Shown in pieces: positions 32,031-44,048 of a stretch of 64,000 bases of DNA; position 1 is the first letter of the stretch; every line of letters starts with the position of its first letter. The DNA is from Galerina marginata (Eukaryota > Basidiomycota > Agaricomycetes > Agaricales > Galerinaceae). The notes beneath the pieces are model-generated. The model was not told where the DNA came from and ran no database searches. It saw only the letters and a list, made by a program, of their open reading frames with translations. The stretch covers positions 2,914,001-2,978,000 of the forward strand of contig JAECYW010000009.1 of assembly GCA_023014335.1 (NCBI GenBank), read 5' to 3'. Made by a program: the position numbers and the translations under genes.

Positions 32031-33900
32031 ATCGATTCTAAAGCAGGGCGTTGTCGAGGACGACGGTGATCCTGAGTGGGAGGATAAGGATCCTGTTATG
32101 GGTTGGGATGAGCTGCTTATTAATGTAGATTCGGAAGATGAGGACTAGATAGTACTTATTCTTCAATAGCGAGCCGAAGAAAATCTTTTGTAGCCTTCTT
32201 GTTGGGTGGGGTTGAAAAGAGGCATTTTCAAAAATGCCTCCTACCAACCCCAACGGAGAAAATGGCCATATGCATGCCCGCCACTTAGAAGAATATTGGC
32301 GGACATCGGTGGTTGCCAATGGACATCACCAACCATTGGTGGATGTTGTAGGGTATTGGCGGACAGGGGCAGCCACTAGGGTGCATTGACCGGTGCCGAA
32401 AGTCGTCTAACCTCGGCGATGTCCGACTCGCTCTCCTTATTGGCAGCCATCCCATCTCAGCGTCCGTGCCGAACCCTAGTACTCTATCCTCCTTCTCCTC
32501 CTCCATGGCCTCCGGCGCAAGAATGCACGACTACGCGCTCAAAGGCCCGCGCGCGATTGACGCAGGCCGCGCAGGGGCTTATTGGGGTGCCGACTCTACA
32601 TCAGGCATCGTCAGTCATTTGGTTCTAAAATGGCTGGCGCCATAGAGGTGCTTTGCGCGATTGTGCCTTTGGTCTTATGGTAAGGAAAGGTGTCGTTAAT
32701 CTTTTTCTTCGCTGTTCACTTTCCTGCTCTTTCTGTCAAGCACTGTCTCGTCGACAACCCTCAATTCCAGCCACTTTTTCCGTCCAGGTCGGAAATCAAA
32801 AGGTCACCAAAGTACGATAAGAAAAGCGCCGACAAAGCTGCGTTCAGGAATGAAATTCGCGAAGGGGGAGAGCAGGTACGACCTTTAAGTGCATAAAATG
32901 TCTGTCCAATTGGTACTCAAGTAACTCAACCCCCATAGCGCGAGAAAGACACTGCTGGAGTTGAAATTACCATTGATCAGCCCCTCAAATATGGGCTCCT
33001 CCCGTCGGGTGCTTTGACCTCGATTAAGAAGAGCGGTATGTTGTTGATCTCCGTTCTTACTTATATAAAATTACTGACCTCGTACTCTACATTCGATGAC
33101 CATTAAGTCTGAAGCTCACGAACATGAAATCGATTCAGGGTCTGCGACTCTGCGTTAAGCGCTTTTTCGAGTGAGTATGTTACAGTATGTATAGTCATTC
33201 ACAATGCCAATTGTCCTGAGGACTTGAAGATGCAAGTTCACGGTGACTTGACGGTGACCGCGGCTCCAAACAATAATTAGACTCTTGCAGGTTTTTCAAT
33301 CTTCTGAAAATTATATAGAGCAGGATGGCCTTCAACATCCATTAATATTCAATGGAAATCAGCGGGAATTCATGCCACTAACGACGAGTGCCGCTGACAT
33401 TCGTCGGAAATTCTTCAAAGCCGCGGGAATTTTAACAAATATTGACCAGACTGCCAACAATATCCGGTGAATATCTTCATTACCTAATAGATATTACTGG
33501 AAAGTGGGTAACGCAGCCAATGTCTACTGTTGAAGGACATTGTACCACAGTGGAAACTAATAAAATGTATTGGAATACAGCAATTTCTGATGGGTTACAT
33601 TCTGCATTGATGATGTGTTGCATGTTGTGTGAAAGAAAGAAAAGGACTCAAATACGCCATGCCACAAAGCAAGTAAACATTACATCGTGCCTCCTTCATC
33701 ATCACCACCTGCACCTTGATCAAGATAATGATGCCCTCTTGGTATATCTGTGTCATGCTAAGCCAGAAACTGAATATGAAACACTTATGCCAAACTTACG
33801 TCCAAACCCACCACCATTGTCTGCCAGTTGTGGCATTTGTGACGTTGACGCTGGTGACATTCCAAAACAAGGTGATTATTAGTAAGATTGATTCTTGGGG
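32031..33900. other. Unassigned region
   Basis: Plus-strand frames at 32,690-32,896 and 33,442-33,882 (146 codons, His-rich HHHHLHLDQDND stretch, and a CGICDVD sequence) show intron-like spacers, but I recognise no family. 33,500-33,890 is AT-rich like the Tnp2 element at 15-19 kb, so a transposon remnant is possible. Nothing else is supported. Confidence 0.35.
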
Positions 33901-34260
33901 AGGGTTAAAAGCCATTACCTGTTGAGTGTAACGGGTTCCACGTGGACTGTGGAAAAGATGACGCTGGTCCAAGTGAATTAAAGTTGATTGGTCCTCCAGG
34001 GTTTAATTGAGCATGAAAATAGGGTTGCGAGATAGGAAGTTGCGGCGGGGGCGGGGGGTACATCGACGCTGATTCCGGCACCTGCATAGATAACATTGAT
34101 AGAGCAGTGGCAAGTCCGTCCGGCGAGAGTGTTGGATAGGCAGACTCGCCGTATGTTTTCCGGAAGTTGCCGGGTACCGTAATTCTTGGGGGGAACAGTG
34201 GGCTGATAGAAGAATCAAGGTGGTTGTCTGCACTATATAAATGAGCCTGTTAATGTAGAA

Positions 34261-35794
34261 ATCAAGAGAAATGAAAGACGACAAACATGGCACGGCGCCA
34301 CCAGTGAGAAAACGTCTTTTCGAGAATGGGACCATAGTAGCTGTGCTCCATTGCTTCTCTCAGCCCTTGCGAGGCATCTTGAACTATGAGACGGTACTTG
34401 TCCCCCCCAAATGTTATAGTCTTTCCTGTCTTGATCGTTTCTAAGCCGCAGTATATCTGGATTACGTCATTAAACATGACTGGACTGACAGAAGATAATC
34501 AACGCACTGAGCCGATGATGACTGATATAATCCCCTCATGGAAGGGCGGGAGGAACTGCCCCGGAAAAAGTACGCCAAGGGCAGTCGCACGGCTAAAACC
34601 CCACCTTGAAAGGACTGCAAAGAGAGCCTCGTTGTTAAAACGAGCAGGATTTCCCTTCAAAAATTCTAGTCAGAAAATAATAGAACACAATGTAAAAACG
34701 CACCAGGGGGTCCAACCCATCGTCTGTAAACGGTGTCGGATTCCATGCTATTCCCAGTTTCTCATCGATGACAGACTTGGGGAGCAGGAGAGACGAAACC
34801 AATTCATTGATTACTGTGTCTAAGGACTTTGCAACAGAGGCGGCGTATGCGACGTCAATACCCTTCAGGTAGTGTTGTTGGACTGCCGCCATTCCAGCCG
34901 TTTTGAGCAATGTTCTTTCCTGAATAGACGCATTGAACAGCTATAGAAGTATTAGCACTGATCTTAAATCGCACAAGGGAGACCAACCTTTTTTTCGACG
35001 TCCTTGGTGTAAGCGAGACGACCTTGACTGGCTCTTCGAACGCAAGATGAGGCCAATGCCTGGGAAAAAGGGTCGCTCTTCTCCGGGAAGGGATTGTTGT
35101 TAACAATCGTTTCGAGCACGAAGAGACGTTGACTCTTTTCTATATCTGACATACCAATGTTATCGACTTGACTCTGCGCTAGCCTTTCCGGTGAATCCGC
35201 ATCTCGATCAGAGCCAGCGCGCGAGTTTCGTGTCCGAGATCCTGACCCGGGTCGAGCGTTGATATGTCGAGAAAGGGAGGGTGCACGGGATCCCGATGCC
35301 GAACCATGCAAAGAGGTGGGGGGGGAGCTACCACGGGGGCTAGCAGATCTAGAAGAAACAATTGTTCCTAGGTTCTGTCGTAGAGACGCCCACTGTCAAA
35401 GAAGAAAAATGTTTTTGTTTTAGTTCCATTCAAAGCGATTCAGATAACGAAACCCACAGCGTCAGGGGAAATGGGGCTGTGACGATGTGTGGAAGTCCGT
35501 AGGCCCGGTGGCTCATCATTTAAGGAAATGAACTTGAAACCGGGGTGAGACAACTTCAGTAGTGAACCAGCATTGCTTACATTATCTGACTCAACCCTGT
35601 CTTCGCCTCTTCTAGAGGGCAAGCGGAGACGCGGATTCCTGTTTTGAGGTTGATCTGACGACGGGAATGACGGGCCGTCGCCGGAGGCAGGCCGAGCGTC
35701 GGTCCGCCAGTTAGGCAGATATTGTCCAGCGCTTTGCTCTGAAAAACAGGTTCAGAACGAAGGCAGGCCTTTTGGTTTCTTACGTACCAGACAT
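34261..35794 (-). CDS. Hypothetical multi-exon gene, probably broken at its 3' end
   Basis: A natural ATG at 35,794 (tiny first exon ATGTCTG, to 35,788) and exons 35,738-35,458, 35,392-34,988 and 34,940-34,704 join in frame through GT-AG introns. The N-terminal part is disordered (Ser, Arg, Pro-rich: SRSASPRGSSPPTSLHGSAS). The C-terminal part is helical (ETIVNNNPFPEKSDPFSQAL, VQQHYLKGIDVAYAASVAKS, FNNEALFAVLSRWGFSRATA, MFNDVIQIYCGLETIKTGKT, LREAMEHSYYGPILEKTF). The domain is not recognised. After 34,704 the next coding block is in another phase, and a TGA at 34,501-34,499 interrupts it, so the gene is probably a recent pseudogene or my splice sites there are wrong. The last part may extend to about 33,910 (Pro-rich stretch). 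Confidence 0.5.
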
Positions 35795-35799
35795 GAGAT

Positions 35800-36419
35800 T
35801 ACTAGAGCCAATGCTGAGGGCTGCAAGTAAGCTGTCGAATTAGGACGCCTTTAATACCACTCAACCCTCAGAACGTGCTTCCGATTATTGGCTGTTAATA
35901 AAAGCGTAGATAGTTATAACTTTATTCCAGTCCAGTTCCGCTGCTTCCGCGTCATTCACACAACGGGATAACGGAATGCCCTGGTCTGGGCTTTGTTCAT
36001 CGAGCCGTCGCTAAGATTGGGGGCTGGCTTGTGTCTTCCCAGTGAGTGTCAGTCAGTATCATCTCCGCGGAGGGCCCACTACCAGCAGAAAATAGCTAGA
36101 AGGATGTTGAGGCAACCTACATTGCTGCCGAGATGGGGGGAAATCTTTGGACGTCAGACGCCAAGCCTCCGAGTGATTGCAAAATGGGAATTGCGGAATA
36201 TGATGCACCCAAAAAACGGCATGCAGGAAACAGTGACCATTGGTAGAGGGGCCATCAGGAGAACAGTCGGATGGACGTCAGGATAGCGCAGAGTCGATCT
36301 ATGAATATAATTTAATATCTGACATATTCACGCCTTGAATCGTACCTTATGCGGCACAGGTAATGTCTTGCTGGTTATATATCAGGAGAACCGTCAGAAT
36401 TAGACATCGTGCAGAGCTG
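35800..36419. other. No supported gene
   Basis: Contains the likely 5' flank of the gene at 35,794 and, at 36,330-36,360, a degenerate partial repeat of the sequence at 36,449-36,475 (atgccttgaatcataccgtat-like), which belongs to the edge of inverted repeat B. Confidence 0.4.
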
Positions 36420-36740
36420 ATTCGATGTTTAACATTTCCGTTCTCATTCATGCCTTGAATCATACCGTATTGGGCACTGGTCTTACAATAAAACATGTAT
36501 CTAAATATGTTGCCTGGCGTGAGGATGTAAGGCAAGCTTCGCTTGACGGCGGCTCTCCGCAGGAAGAATTTTGGTAGCATTTCATTGCAGAACAAAACCT
36601 GTGAAAACGCGCTCTCTGTCATGATTTGACAAAAATACATGACGATACTCACCCTCAAATTTATCAAAGGTCCATGGCGCTATGATTGCATTGAGTACAG
36701 GTAAGGCATGCACAAGGGGCTAGAAGAAATATAAGCGACC
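36420..36740 (-). pseudogene. Unknown protein, exon fragments in repeat B
   Basis: The minus strand encodes APWTFDKFEG, a GT-AG intron (gtgagtatcg ... ttttcacag) and then VLFCNEMLPKFFLRRAAVKR with SLPYILTPGNIFRYMFYCKT and AQYGMIQGMNENGNVKHRI. These look like genuine exons, but I do not recognise the family. The same exons occur on the plus strand at about 63,730-64,000. Whether the gene is complete cannot be judged, since both copies are cut by the repeat or window edge. Confidence 0.45.
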
Positions 36741-37157
36741 TGGAAAAAAGGGTAAGGAGGGAGGCTCACGACGGTGGGGGGGTAACCAGGGGGTAACACA
36801 GCAATATGGTCGGAAAACTGCAGCACACCGCAGAGGAGTAACCTCGAGGAGATCTAGAGTCAAGCCATCCTCTGAGGACCGCACGAGGCTAACATTATCG
36901 CGTCTTGAGGCAGTAGTGCCATAGGGCCAGACCGTCCGAATAACAAAGTCCTAATTAGAAGTTGATAACGTCGAACATGGGATTTGAAATCCATTAAACC
37001 GTCACCGTCGGGTGGATGAGCCGGATGGGAAACTCCCTAAGCCGGAATTGAGAAATCAGCCTGCAAAGCCAGGTTGGTTGTTAGCCTTCTCCCGATCGGA
37101 TCGAATGCGATCTCGCCAGCGCAGGAATCGCGCCAAAGATAGAAAATCTAAAGCAGC

Positions 37158-37259
37158 GTGTCCTGGATACCCAGGACACTCTGAGGCAACTCTGAGGAAG
37201 GTTGTGCTTTGAGTCGAAGTGCTGGTGAAGAGGCAGAGTGTCCCGGAAACCCAGGACAC
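37158..37259. repeat. Paired-palindrome module, copy 3
   Basis: Palindromes 37,158-37,179 (GTGTCCTGG / CCAGGACAC arms, perfect) and 37,238-37,259 (one mismatch, GTGTCCCGG / CCAGGACAC), 58 bp apart, with the spacer related to that of the other modules (gagtcgaagtgctggtgaag). It lies inside inverted repeat B. Confidence 0.85.
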
Positions 37260-37299
37260 TCGAGAGGAGTTTCAAAGAGATGCTAAGCCGGATATCGTT

Positions 37300-38080
37300 A
37301 AGCTGATCATGCTTAAGATGTACGAAGCGTCTGGCATGATTCAGATTAACGGTCCCAATCTTGGCGTGTAGATACTAAAGATTCACGGCTAACGGTGAAG
37401 GTGTAAGATGATGTTTATGGTCGGCTCTCAAAATTTGGTTGATAACGGCCCAGTGATAACTCTGCAACGTAGAACGCTAGATCGAATCTATTGGCGTACG
37501 TACAGAGACATATGTTTATTGGAACTCACGTATAACGGGTAAGGAAAGAAGGCAAGACAGCAATCGCGGAGGCAGCAGGGCCAAGCATACGACGTCGAAG
37601 GTGAAATTATGCACCGAAAGTCTCGGGGTGCGGAAATCGTACTGTCAAACGCCGCCAATGAACCTTCAGCAAGTGGAGGTGAAACACAAAATTACTTAAC
37701 CCAACGTCATTTGCGAAGCGGCATCTTGAACCGTATTTGTAGAGTTTTTCGGAACAAGCAGATGTGAGGAGTCCCGTACAGGTATAGTAGACGCTCTGAA
37801 GCAGAATACGGCGTACACAACGGCCACCGAGGTCAGTAGAAGACGTCGCCTAACGAAAGCATCGGAGGGCATCGCTGACAACGCACACAAGCTCCGGATT
37901 CCGAGAGACACAATAAGGACGGCGTCGCTGACAACGCACGAATGCATGTAGCCCTCAATTGTGGACGATCTACGCCTGCCTGCAAATCAAAATCTGTTTC
38001 TTTCGTTTGCTTATGTAAGTAGTGGCTGACAAATTTAAATCTACATATCAGGAAGTTCCCACAGTTCGAGGTTTGTATAT
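37300..38080. other. No supported gene
   Basis: Only short overlapping frames on the minus strand. The tgcgttgtcagcgacgcc-like sequence occurs twice (about 37,875-37,890 and 37,925-37,940), a minor local duplication. Confidence 0.4.
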
Positions 38081-39190
38081 CGATGGCGACATGTCGCTTC
38101 ACTTTAAATTTTTTCACCACTCGTCAGTCACCGTCACCACCGTTCCTCGGAGTTCAACTTTCTCCCTTCTTTCCAGATACGTCCTCCGCTCATCCCCCGT
38201 CCCACCAGCCTCATCGGACATGGCTGAAACGACGACCAGGACCTTCCCGAGCGCCTCTCCTCTCCAATGAGGATGGGGGAAAATGAGGGATTTCGGACGC
38301 GGGCAGGGGGAAACCACCAGGTGCGCAACGAAAACGACCGCCGCCGTGCAGCTAATTCACACCCACCACCTTTTAGCACCGTTCAGCGCCTCCGGACCCC
38401 ATGGCGCCTCGTCACGACAACCACACCCACCATCTGAGATGGCCAGCGTGGCCGGCGCGCCCAGTACCCCCACATCAACGAGGTCCCCACCAAGTAGGTG
38501 TGGAGGCACGAGGAGGCGACGAGACGACTCACACCCGACATCGACACGGAAGTCAACCGTGTCGGTGTAGGGGGGTAAGCAGCCACGGTCAGCGCCTCGG
38601 CAACCACGCTCACCGTTTGCCACGACCGCCTTCACGCACCCGATCCACCCACGTCAGCGGGGACTCACCGCAGGTGTGGGGTGGTTATGGGGAGGTGATG
38701 AGACGCACACCGCGCCCATCGTCAGCGACGTCGGCCGTCTTGCCCAGTACCCCCACATCAACAAGGAAGCCACCGTGCAGGTGTTGGGGGTACGAAGAAG
38801 CAACGAGAATGCGAGCACAGCACCAGGTGACGAGATGGCTCCAACATTGATGCGGAAACCAGCCGCGCTGGTGGAGGGCAAACGCGACACTACCACCACC
38901 GCTGCAATGTCGTCTGCAGTGCCGCTGCGGCTGGGTTACCACCGCGAGCGTAGGGACGTTGGGATGTACCGGCTCCGCTTCCTCATCAAATGGTACCACT
39001 TTCAATGCAACCCCACGACTCCGCCCTCGCGGCCGCCGCCAACGTTGCTAATGCATCCTCGCCCCCCCCCCTCCCTGCAAACTGACCACGACGGTGTAGG
39101 GGTATGAAGCGCCGTCAGCACCTTGGCAGCCCTTGGTGCCACATCACAGCAACCCACCATGTGCGACGACGGCCCACACCACTCACTCAT
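38080..39190. repeat. GC-rich degenerate tandem repeat block
   Basis: A 1.1 kb block rich in C and A on the plus strand with imperfect units of about 280 bp; for instance ccagtacccccacatcaac occurs at about 38,461 and 38,744, and ggtgtagggg-type blocks recur near 38,565 and 39,093. Open frames up to 149 codons exist in all frames because stops are rare. Their products are low-complexity (Pro, Arg, Thr, His), so I do not call genes. Confidence 0.7.
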
Positions 39191-39440
39191 GCCACCTCAC
39201 TTATATATTAAGCTATTAGATTAATATTTGTAAATAGGATGATATGACTTATTAAAAATTAGCTGTGTGTTCAAATGAGTGAACTGATGAATCTTGGTTT
39301 TAAATTTATGGGCAAGGTGTACGAAAAAATGAGAGGGAGAAGCAATATTATTTTGCTACTCAAATTATAATCTATGCATTTCAGGATCTTTCGATTACAG
39401 CTACATTTCTTTGTAGGCTTGTGATAGGCATGTTAAATTT
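39191..39440. other. AT-rich spacer
   Basis: A sharp drop in GC content after the repeat block; no gene seen. It is probably the 3' region of the minus-strand gene that follows. Confidence 0.4.
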
Positions 39441-39441
39441 G

Positions 39442-41379
39442 CTAGATATGCTGGCTGAATAGCTCGTTCAGTCCATAATCGGAAATGCCATCCAAACCAT
39501 ATGCATCCTCTTCCCAGCCCTTTGCATCGAGGGGCTGGAAGCTGCCAGTGAGTAGCTGTTGTCCGGGGTTCGCTTCCAAAAAGCTACATCCCAGTGAGAT
39601 CAGTGCGCATATAGCATTGGGAACGAAGGGGATTGACATACCTTATGGGGCCTCGAATGTACTTGCTTAACTCAGAGGCTACAAGCCGTCTTTCACTCTC
39701 GTTACAGGGAGAAGGGCATCCCTTTACAGATAATAAGAGGAAGCAGCCAGTGCTGAGTAAGGCTTTGACTTACTGGACAGAAGTCTTCTGTGCAGGCACG
39801 CATAGAACCAGCGTAAAGTGGATGGCGGTGGAGCCGGCGACCTGCCTCAGTTAGTGGCCATGATCCTGATGATACCAAGGCATTCATAAAAATGTTATAT
39901 CCATTCAAGATACACCCACCGTTCAAATGATAATTCTAAAAAAGTTGGTAAGCAACTCAGAAAACAAACATCAGATGAGGGAATACTACAATCATTGCGA
40001 CTGAAGTTGCTATCTTTCCTGCGGTCCAAGCGGGGCCATACGGGATAACCCATGCGACATCGTAGTCACAGGATTGAAAGTTGATGTTGAGCCGGCGCCC
40101 TGGACCTGCATATGCGGCACCTTGACGGAGGACCTTTTTCCATGGGTAATCTAGGACATTTCTGCGCTCAGAGTCGCCGAAGTACAGCTGTTCAAGAACT
40201 AATAATTGTGCAAGGCCATTCAGACGCTTGGGTGACGGACGGCCAAAAATCTACAAAATCTGAATTCAATTTATAAATGAGTTATTTGAGTCTATTCAAC
40301 ATACCGAAGGGTCAATTCTTTGGCGTGAAAGATGAGGGAGGTAGACCTCAAAGCCCCGTTCTGCATATTTTGCCAAACGTACTTCATATGACGGAGACCT
40401 TCTTGTCAGGTCCACAGTATTGGCTTGTCTAATGCAGGATGCCAAAGCTCTTGGATTGGTCCATACACGTTGACCTGAATACAACACAATCACTTAAAGC
40501 TGCATTTAAATCTAAAACGGAATTCTCACCGTCATAGGCAAAACAAGCCGAGTCAACATCAAAACCTGCTAATATTTCTGCAGGAGAGAGGTATAACCTC
40601 AAGACAATTTGCACAGGTCTTGCTGGGAAGAGTGCTGTTGATAGAGTGAGACAACTGAAAACTATTTTGATAAAGAGCGTACTGTGGATGGAGACTACAT
40701 TGGGTTTGCGGACGCAAATAACTTTGAAAGGAACGGTGTTGCTGATGGCTTCGTATATTTCGATCATTTTGGCCTTTGCCTAAGTTGAGGAATATCAGCA
40801 GGGCATCCAGAGAAAAATCAATACAATTTGATTTACTTGAGTTGCGTTCAAACCGTAAAGGAAAAGATCGATGTCGGAGGCCGCAAAAACGGATTGATAT
40901 CGATTGTTTCTTTGTTTGGTGGTAGAACCAGCTTCGAATGGTTCGAGGCAGGCCAGTACAGAGCCCCCAGCAGCAATAACATTGTTCCAGGATATGTTTG
41001 AAAGTATATTGTGGGTGAAGATATTCCAGTTTTGTTCAAACTCGCTTAAAGTAGGAACAATGGACATACTTCCTGGTTTCTTTCGAAGACGGGATGCCAA
41101 TGCCATGATGAAATGTTCGTTATGATATTCGCCGAACGGCCTTCCGATTACCTTCCAGATGTCTTGGTCCTGGGCGAAGACGTCAAAAAGGCCGGCAAAA
41201 GGATCTACAAGGTCAGGGTGCCTTTGTTCGTTAGCAAAAATCCTTCTGAGGTTTTCTTCCTGGCGAACTGCAGTCTGTAGGAAGGGGTCTAAACGTTGAC
41301 CAGTTGGAAGAGCAAGCACAGCTTCGAGAAATAGCTGCACATTGTCTGGGTTGGGACGGGTCCGTTTAGAGAGCGACAT
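39442..41379 (-). CDS. Putative nucleotidyltransferase-fold protein
   Basis: ATG at 41,379 (MSLSKRTRPNPDNVQLFL). Exons 41,379-40,837, 40,779-40,530, 40,474-40,305, 40,250-39,990 and one starting at 39,935 join in frame with GT-AG introns; a last exon may end at 39,442, but its joining is uncertain. Residues 130-181 contain IAAGGSVLACLEPF and SDIDLFLYGL. The GGS turn followed about 35 residues later by a DxD pair is the signature of the nucleotidyltransferase fold, which transfers nucleotides to RNA, proteins or small molecules. The rest (RPVQIVLRLYLSPAEILAGF, DVDSACFAYDGQRVW, RSPSYEVRLAKYAERGFEVY) is conserved in uncharacterised fungal, slime-mould and amoebal proteins that I recall, sometimes with ankyrin repeats. 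No third catalytic acid was located with confidence. Function unknown. Confidence 0.65.
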
Positions 41380-42540
41380 GGTATTAGCGACTTCTTGCGT
41401 CCCGTCGACCACTCTGGAATTCGATAAGGAAAAGAGTTGTCGCAGAAAGAGCAAAAATGGTTGAAAGCACATGTTTCAGTCGTTGGTTGAATTAAGTACG
41501 CGTTGGCGAGGATGCAGAGGACAGCGGAATAGTAGTTGCTCTTTAAAAGGCTCTTGGGCTGTTATCGGCTCGTGGTGCAGACCAAATAAAAACAATCCAC
41601 GGCGGGCCAGGAAGGGAGTAGAAAGTGCTAAAGCCTATGTCGCCAAAGGCTGCGAGTCACAGATATGAAAAGCGCCATGCATATTAATTGGTGTTGGCAC
41701 CTAGAATTCTACAGAAGGCGAGTACCGAAATTCCAGGAACGCTGTTACATTCTCATACTCGGGTAACTTGTCAATCCTTCAACTCCTCATTAGCAGTTGA
41801 TTCATGGGACCTCACCAGGGTCATATTTGTTATAACGGACTCACTGCCGTACGCGTGCAATTATACTGATGTATATTATTGAGCGCTTTGTGGCATTTTG
41901 TCAGATTCAGCTGCTAGAGTGCCAATTGCAGGATATTATGGCACTTTGTAACAGTGTGCCTGGTGATAATGTACTTAGACCGCCTGTCGGTGTACTTGCC
42001 CGATTAGGCACAGCGTTTAGACGCCTGCATAGGACACAAGCCTTGAAAAGGAAGTTGATTGGCCTTCCACCCACGTCATCTAAGTACGATGAAAACCGCT
42101 CCAAGTCTCCAACCAACTGGCGTGTGCATCTCGTAGTGGTCTTATTATGATCTGCGGTTAGACGGCTGGACGGAATAGGAATAGATCATGACGCTGACAA
42201 GGTTGCGAGATCTAAGGGATAGGCGTATACCCGTGCACTAAGGTGCGTCAACTTCATCGATATTTTTAAGGTAGTCGCGAAGATGGCCAAACGCTTTGCC
42301 CTCGAATGATGAGATGCTGGGGTAAAGTTCAGGAATCCAAATGCATCGGTCCACTATTCAGGATTTTTATGTCGTTGAGAGACGCGGCTTCAACAGCAAA
42401 TGGGTACTCCGTGTTCCGGCTCGGGCCAGCGATGCAGTGTGAGCATAACGGATTCGCTGTCGCTGATGAAGGCCTTGCCTCATGGGAGCAAGTTTCAAAT
42501 TACTAACAAAGTTGACGTTAGGCAGTCTCAAAGCCTGAAG
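41380..42540. other. No supported gene
   Basis: 5' flank of the minus-strand gene, then about 1 kb with short frames only. Nothing recognisable. Confidence 0.4.
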
Positions 42541-42900
42541 CAATCAAGTACCGCTGGGCGAGTCGCGAACAAGTCATGATCACACCCAAAGGATGTTGTC
42601 AAGTTAGGGGTAGCGTGGTCTGGGGACCCAGATCACAACCAAAAGGGAGTAATCGTTCAACTGGGAAAATTGTTCTGGGTACCCAGAACATGCTTTGACG
42701 ATGCAGGTAGGAGTGAACGTTGAACGTTGAGCCATGCGTTGAGCAATATTGAACGCGGAGCTGTGTTTGGCTTGGAGTCTCTAACCAAATAGTCCCGCGC
42801 CCCTTCTCCAGCACTAGTACCTCAACTCAAGCATGTCCTCAGCGTGTCCTAGGACACCTAGGACACTCTGCCTTAGATCGTCTATGTGTTGCGGCAGACA
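42541..42900 (+). mobile_element. Solo element end related to the 5' end of the Tnp2 element
   Basis: The sequence follows the reverse complement of about 19,525-19,160 in order: agcctgaag and accgctgggcg blocks, tgttgtcaagttag, a palindrome (42,615-42,636), cacaaccaaaag, a perfect 20-base palindrome (42,671-42,690), gaacgttgaacgttgagc 7-mers, ttggcttggagtctctaacca, cttctccag-act-acctcaactcaagca, and the palindrome 42,844-42,866 followed by actctgcctta. It lacks any transposase gene, so it is a solo end or non-autonomous derivative of the same element group. Confidence 0.75.
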
Positions 42901-43325
42901 CTTCAGCCTTCTCAATGCTAATAAATCCAGTGTCTGCGACGAGATACAACCATCCAATCATGCCGTCTTCCGAGCCTTTCATTTCCTCTCCCTCTCCCAT
43001 CTCTGATTTTCCCGTTGGCTTTCATCGCATGTCTCGGGATTACGTGAAAGCAGGCGCAAGACTCAAGCAACTGGTGACAAAAAGGGAGTGGGCCTGACCG
43101 GTCACCGGCCTTGCAACGAGTCATAAACGTGAGCCAAAGACCTTATTTGAGCAGTGAGTAGCCATCCTTGTCCCACGTGAATGACAGACCCTCGACTACT
43201 CCAGTCCCTACATGGAAGATGGGTCGAGTCATTCCAGTCGCATTTCTAGGCCACAGCCACAAAAAAAAGCCGTATAATAGAAAGCCCCGAAGCCCGTCTC
43301 CCAGCTCAAGACTCACCCTCTCACC
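42901..43325. other. 5' flank of the 203-residue gene
   Basis: Only short frames. The Tnp2-like end stops near 42,900; the remainder is the presumed promoter of the gene starting at 43,326. No clear core promoter element is recognised. Confidence 0.35.
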
Positions 43326-44048
43326 ATGATTTCCCGTCATCTGCCTTTGATCACTCACCGAATTCAGTTCTCTTCAAAAGTTTTATCGTCGGCTCCCTTA
43401 GTCACGAATCGCCTTGAATTTGACAGGCAGACAATTCAGAAGGCAGTTTCAAAGCCTCAGTTTGGGCGGGAGCTGACGCCTTCGGAATCCGATTCTGAAG
43501 AGAACAGGAATCAAGATTATGAATCAGAGCTCTCAGATGTGCCTGACAGTGAGGAGGAAGCACAATCTACAACGCTCAAGATCCCTAAGCCTTCTGGCGA
43601 ACCTGGTCGACCTGGGTCCGGTGGTTATAGCATTGATGATGTTCTTGTTTCTTGGGGTAAAGAGAAGGTATTGAAAGTGAATGTAAGATATTCATCAGAT
43701 TTTCATATTAAGCTCCTCCAATGTCATTTTTTTGTCATTCTAGAAGTTCGTTAAGAAGCTTGCAGACCTTAAATTGGATAAAACCAAATCATATGGCAAA
43801 CAAAATAGCAGGAAAGTTGACGATATATGTGAAGAAGTAATGCAATCGCTCTCTCTTTTTGTTTCCCTTCTTACTTCTCCCTGCAGGTCGCACGCCATCA
43901 TGATATTATCCAGAAATATGATGATTTTTGGCCCATTCGTGCTATGCTTAAGATGCACCTCAAGACCACCTCAGAAGTGCATCGTCGTAGCAGCGGCGTT
44001 GTTTCAAGGGGCAAGAAGGCACTTTCCAGGTCTGAATCGACCGGCTAG
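43326..44048 (+). CDS. 203-residue protein of a multi-copy agaricomycete family
   Basis: Three exons (43,326-43,682; 43,744-43,836; 43,887-44,048), all phase 0 with GT-AG introns, encode 203 residues. Layout: basic/polar start, acidic Ser/Glu-rich linker (PSESDSEENRNQDYESELSD), then GEPGRPGSGGYSIDDVLVSW, FVKKLADLKLDKTKSYGKQN, QKYDDFWPIRAMLKMHLKTT and a basic tail (EVHRRSSG). The GRPG-GGY and WP-R-ML-HLK pattern is one I remember from dispersed mushroom hypothetical proteins. The basic helical C-terminus and acidic linker fit a nuclear or DNA-associated protein, but this is inference. No defects are seen. A relative of its last exon may lie at 45.0 kb. Confidence 0.75.

Larger units (their letters stand above)
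36420..37300. repeat. Inverted repeat B, left copy (at least 0.88 kb)
   Basis: Reverse complement of about 63,130-64,000; paired coordinates add to 100,420 up to a 9-base indel near 37,220, and similarity fades after about 37,300. The partner runs off the window, so the full length is unknown. The unit carries exons of an unrecognised protein and a paired-palindrome module. A short relative of the sequence just outside it lies near 3,365. Confidence 0.85.

Noticed and set aside
30000..33000. CRISPR-like or regulated repeat arrays
   Set aside because: Repeats here are two-copy tandem duplications with unequal, diverged units, and the DNA is clearly fungal.
38401..38850. 149-codon plus-strand frame in the GC-rich block
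   Set aside because: Product is a Pro/Arg/His/Thr low-complexity sequence produced by tandem repeats; frames of similar length occur on the opposite strand.
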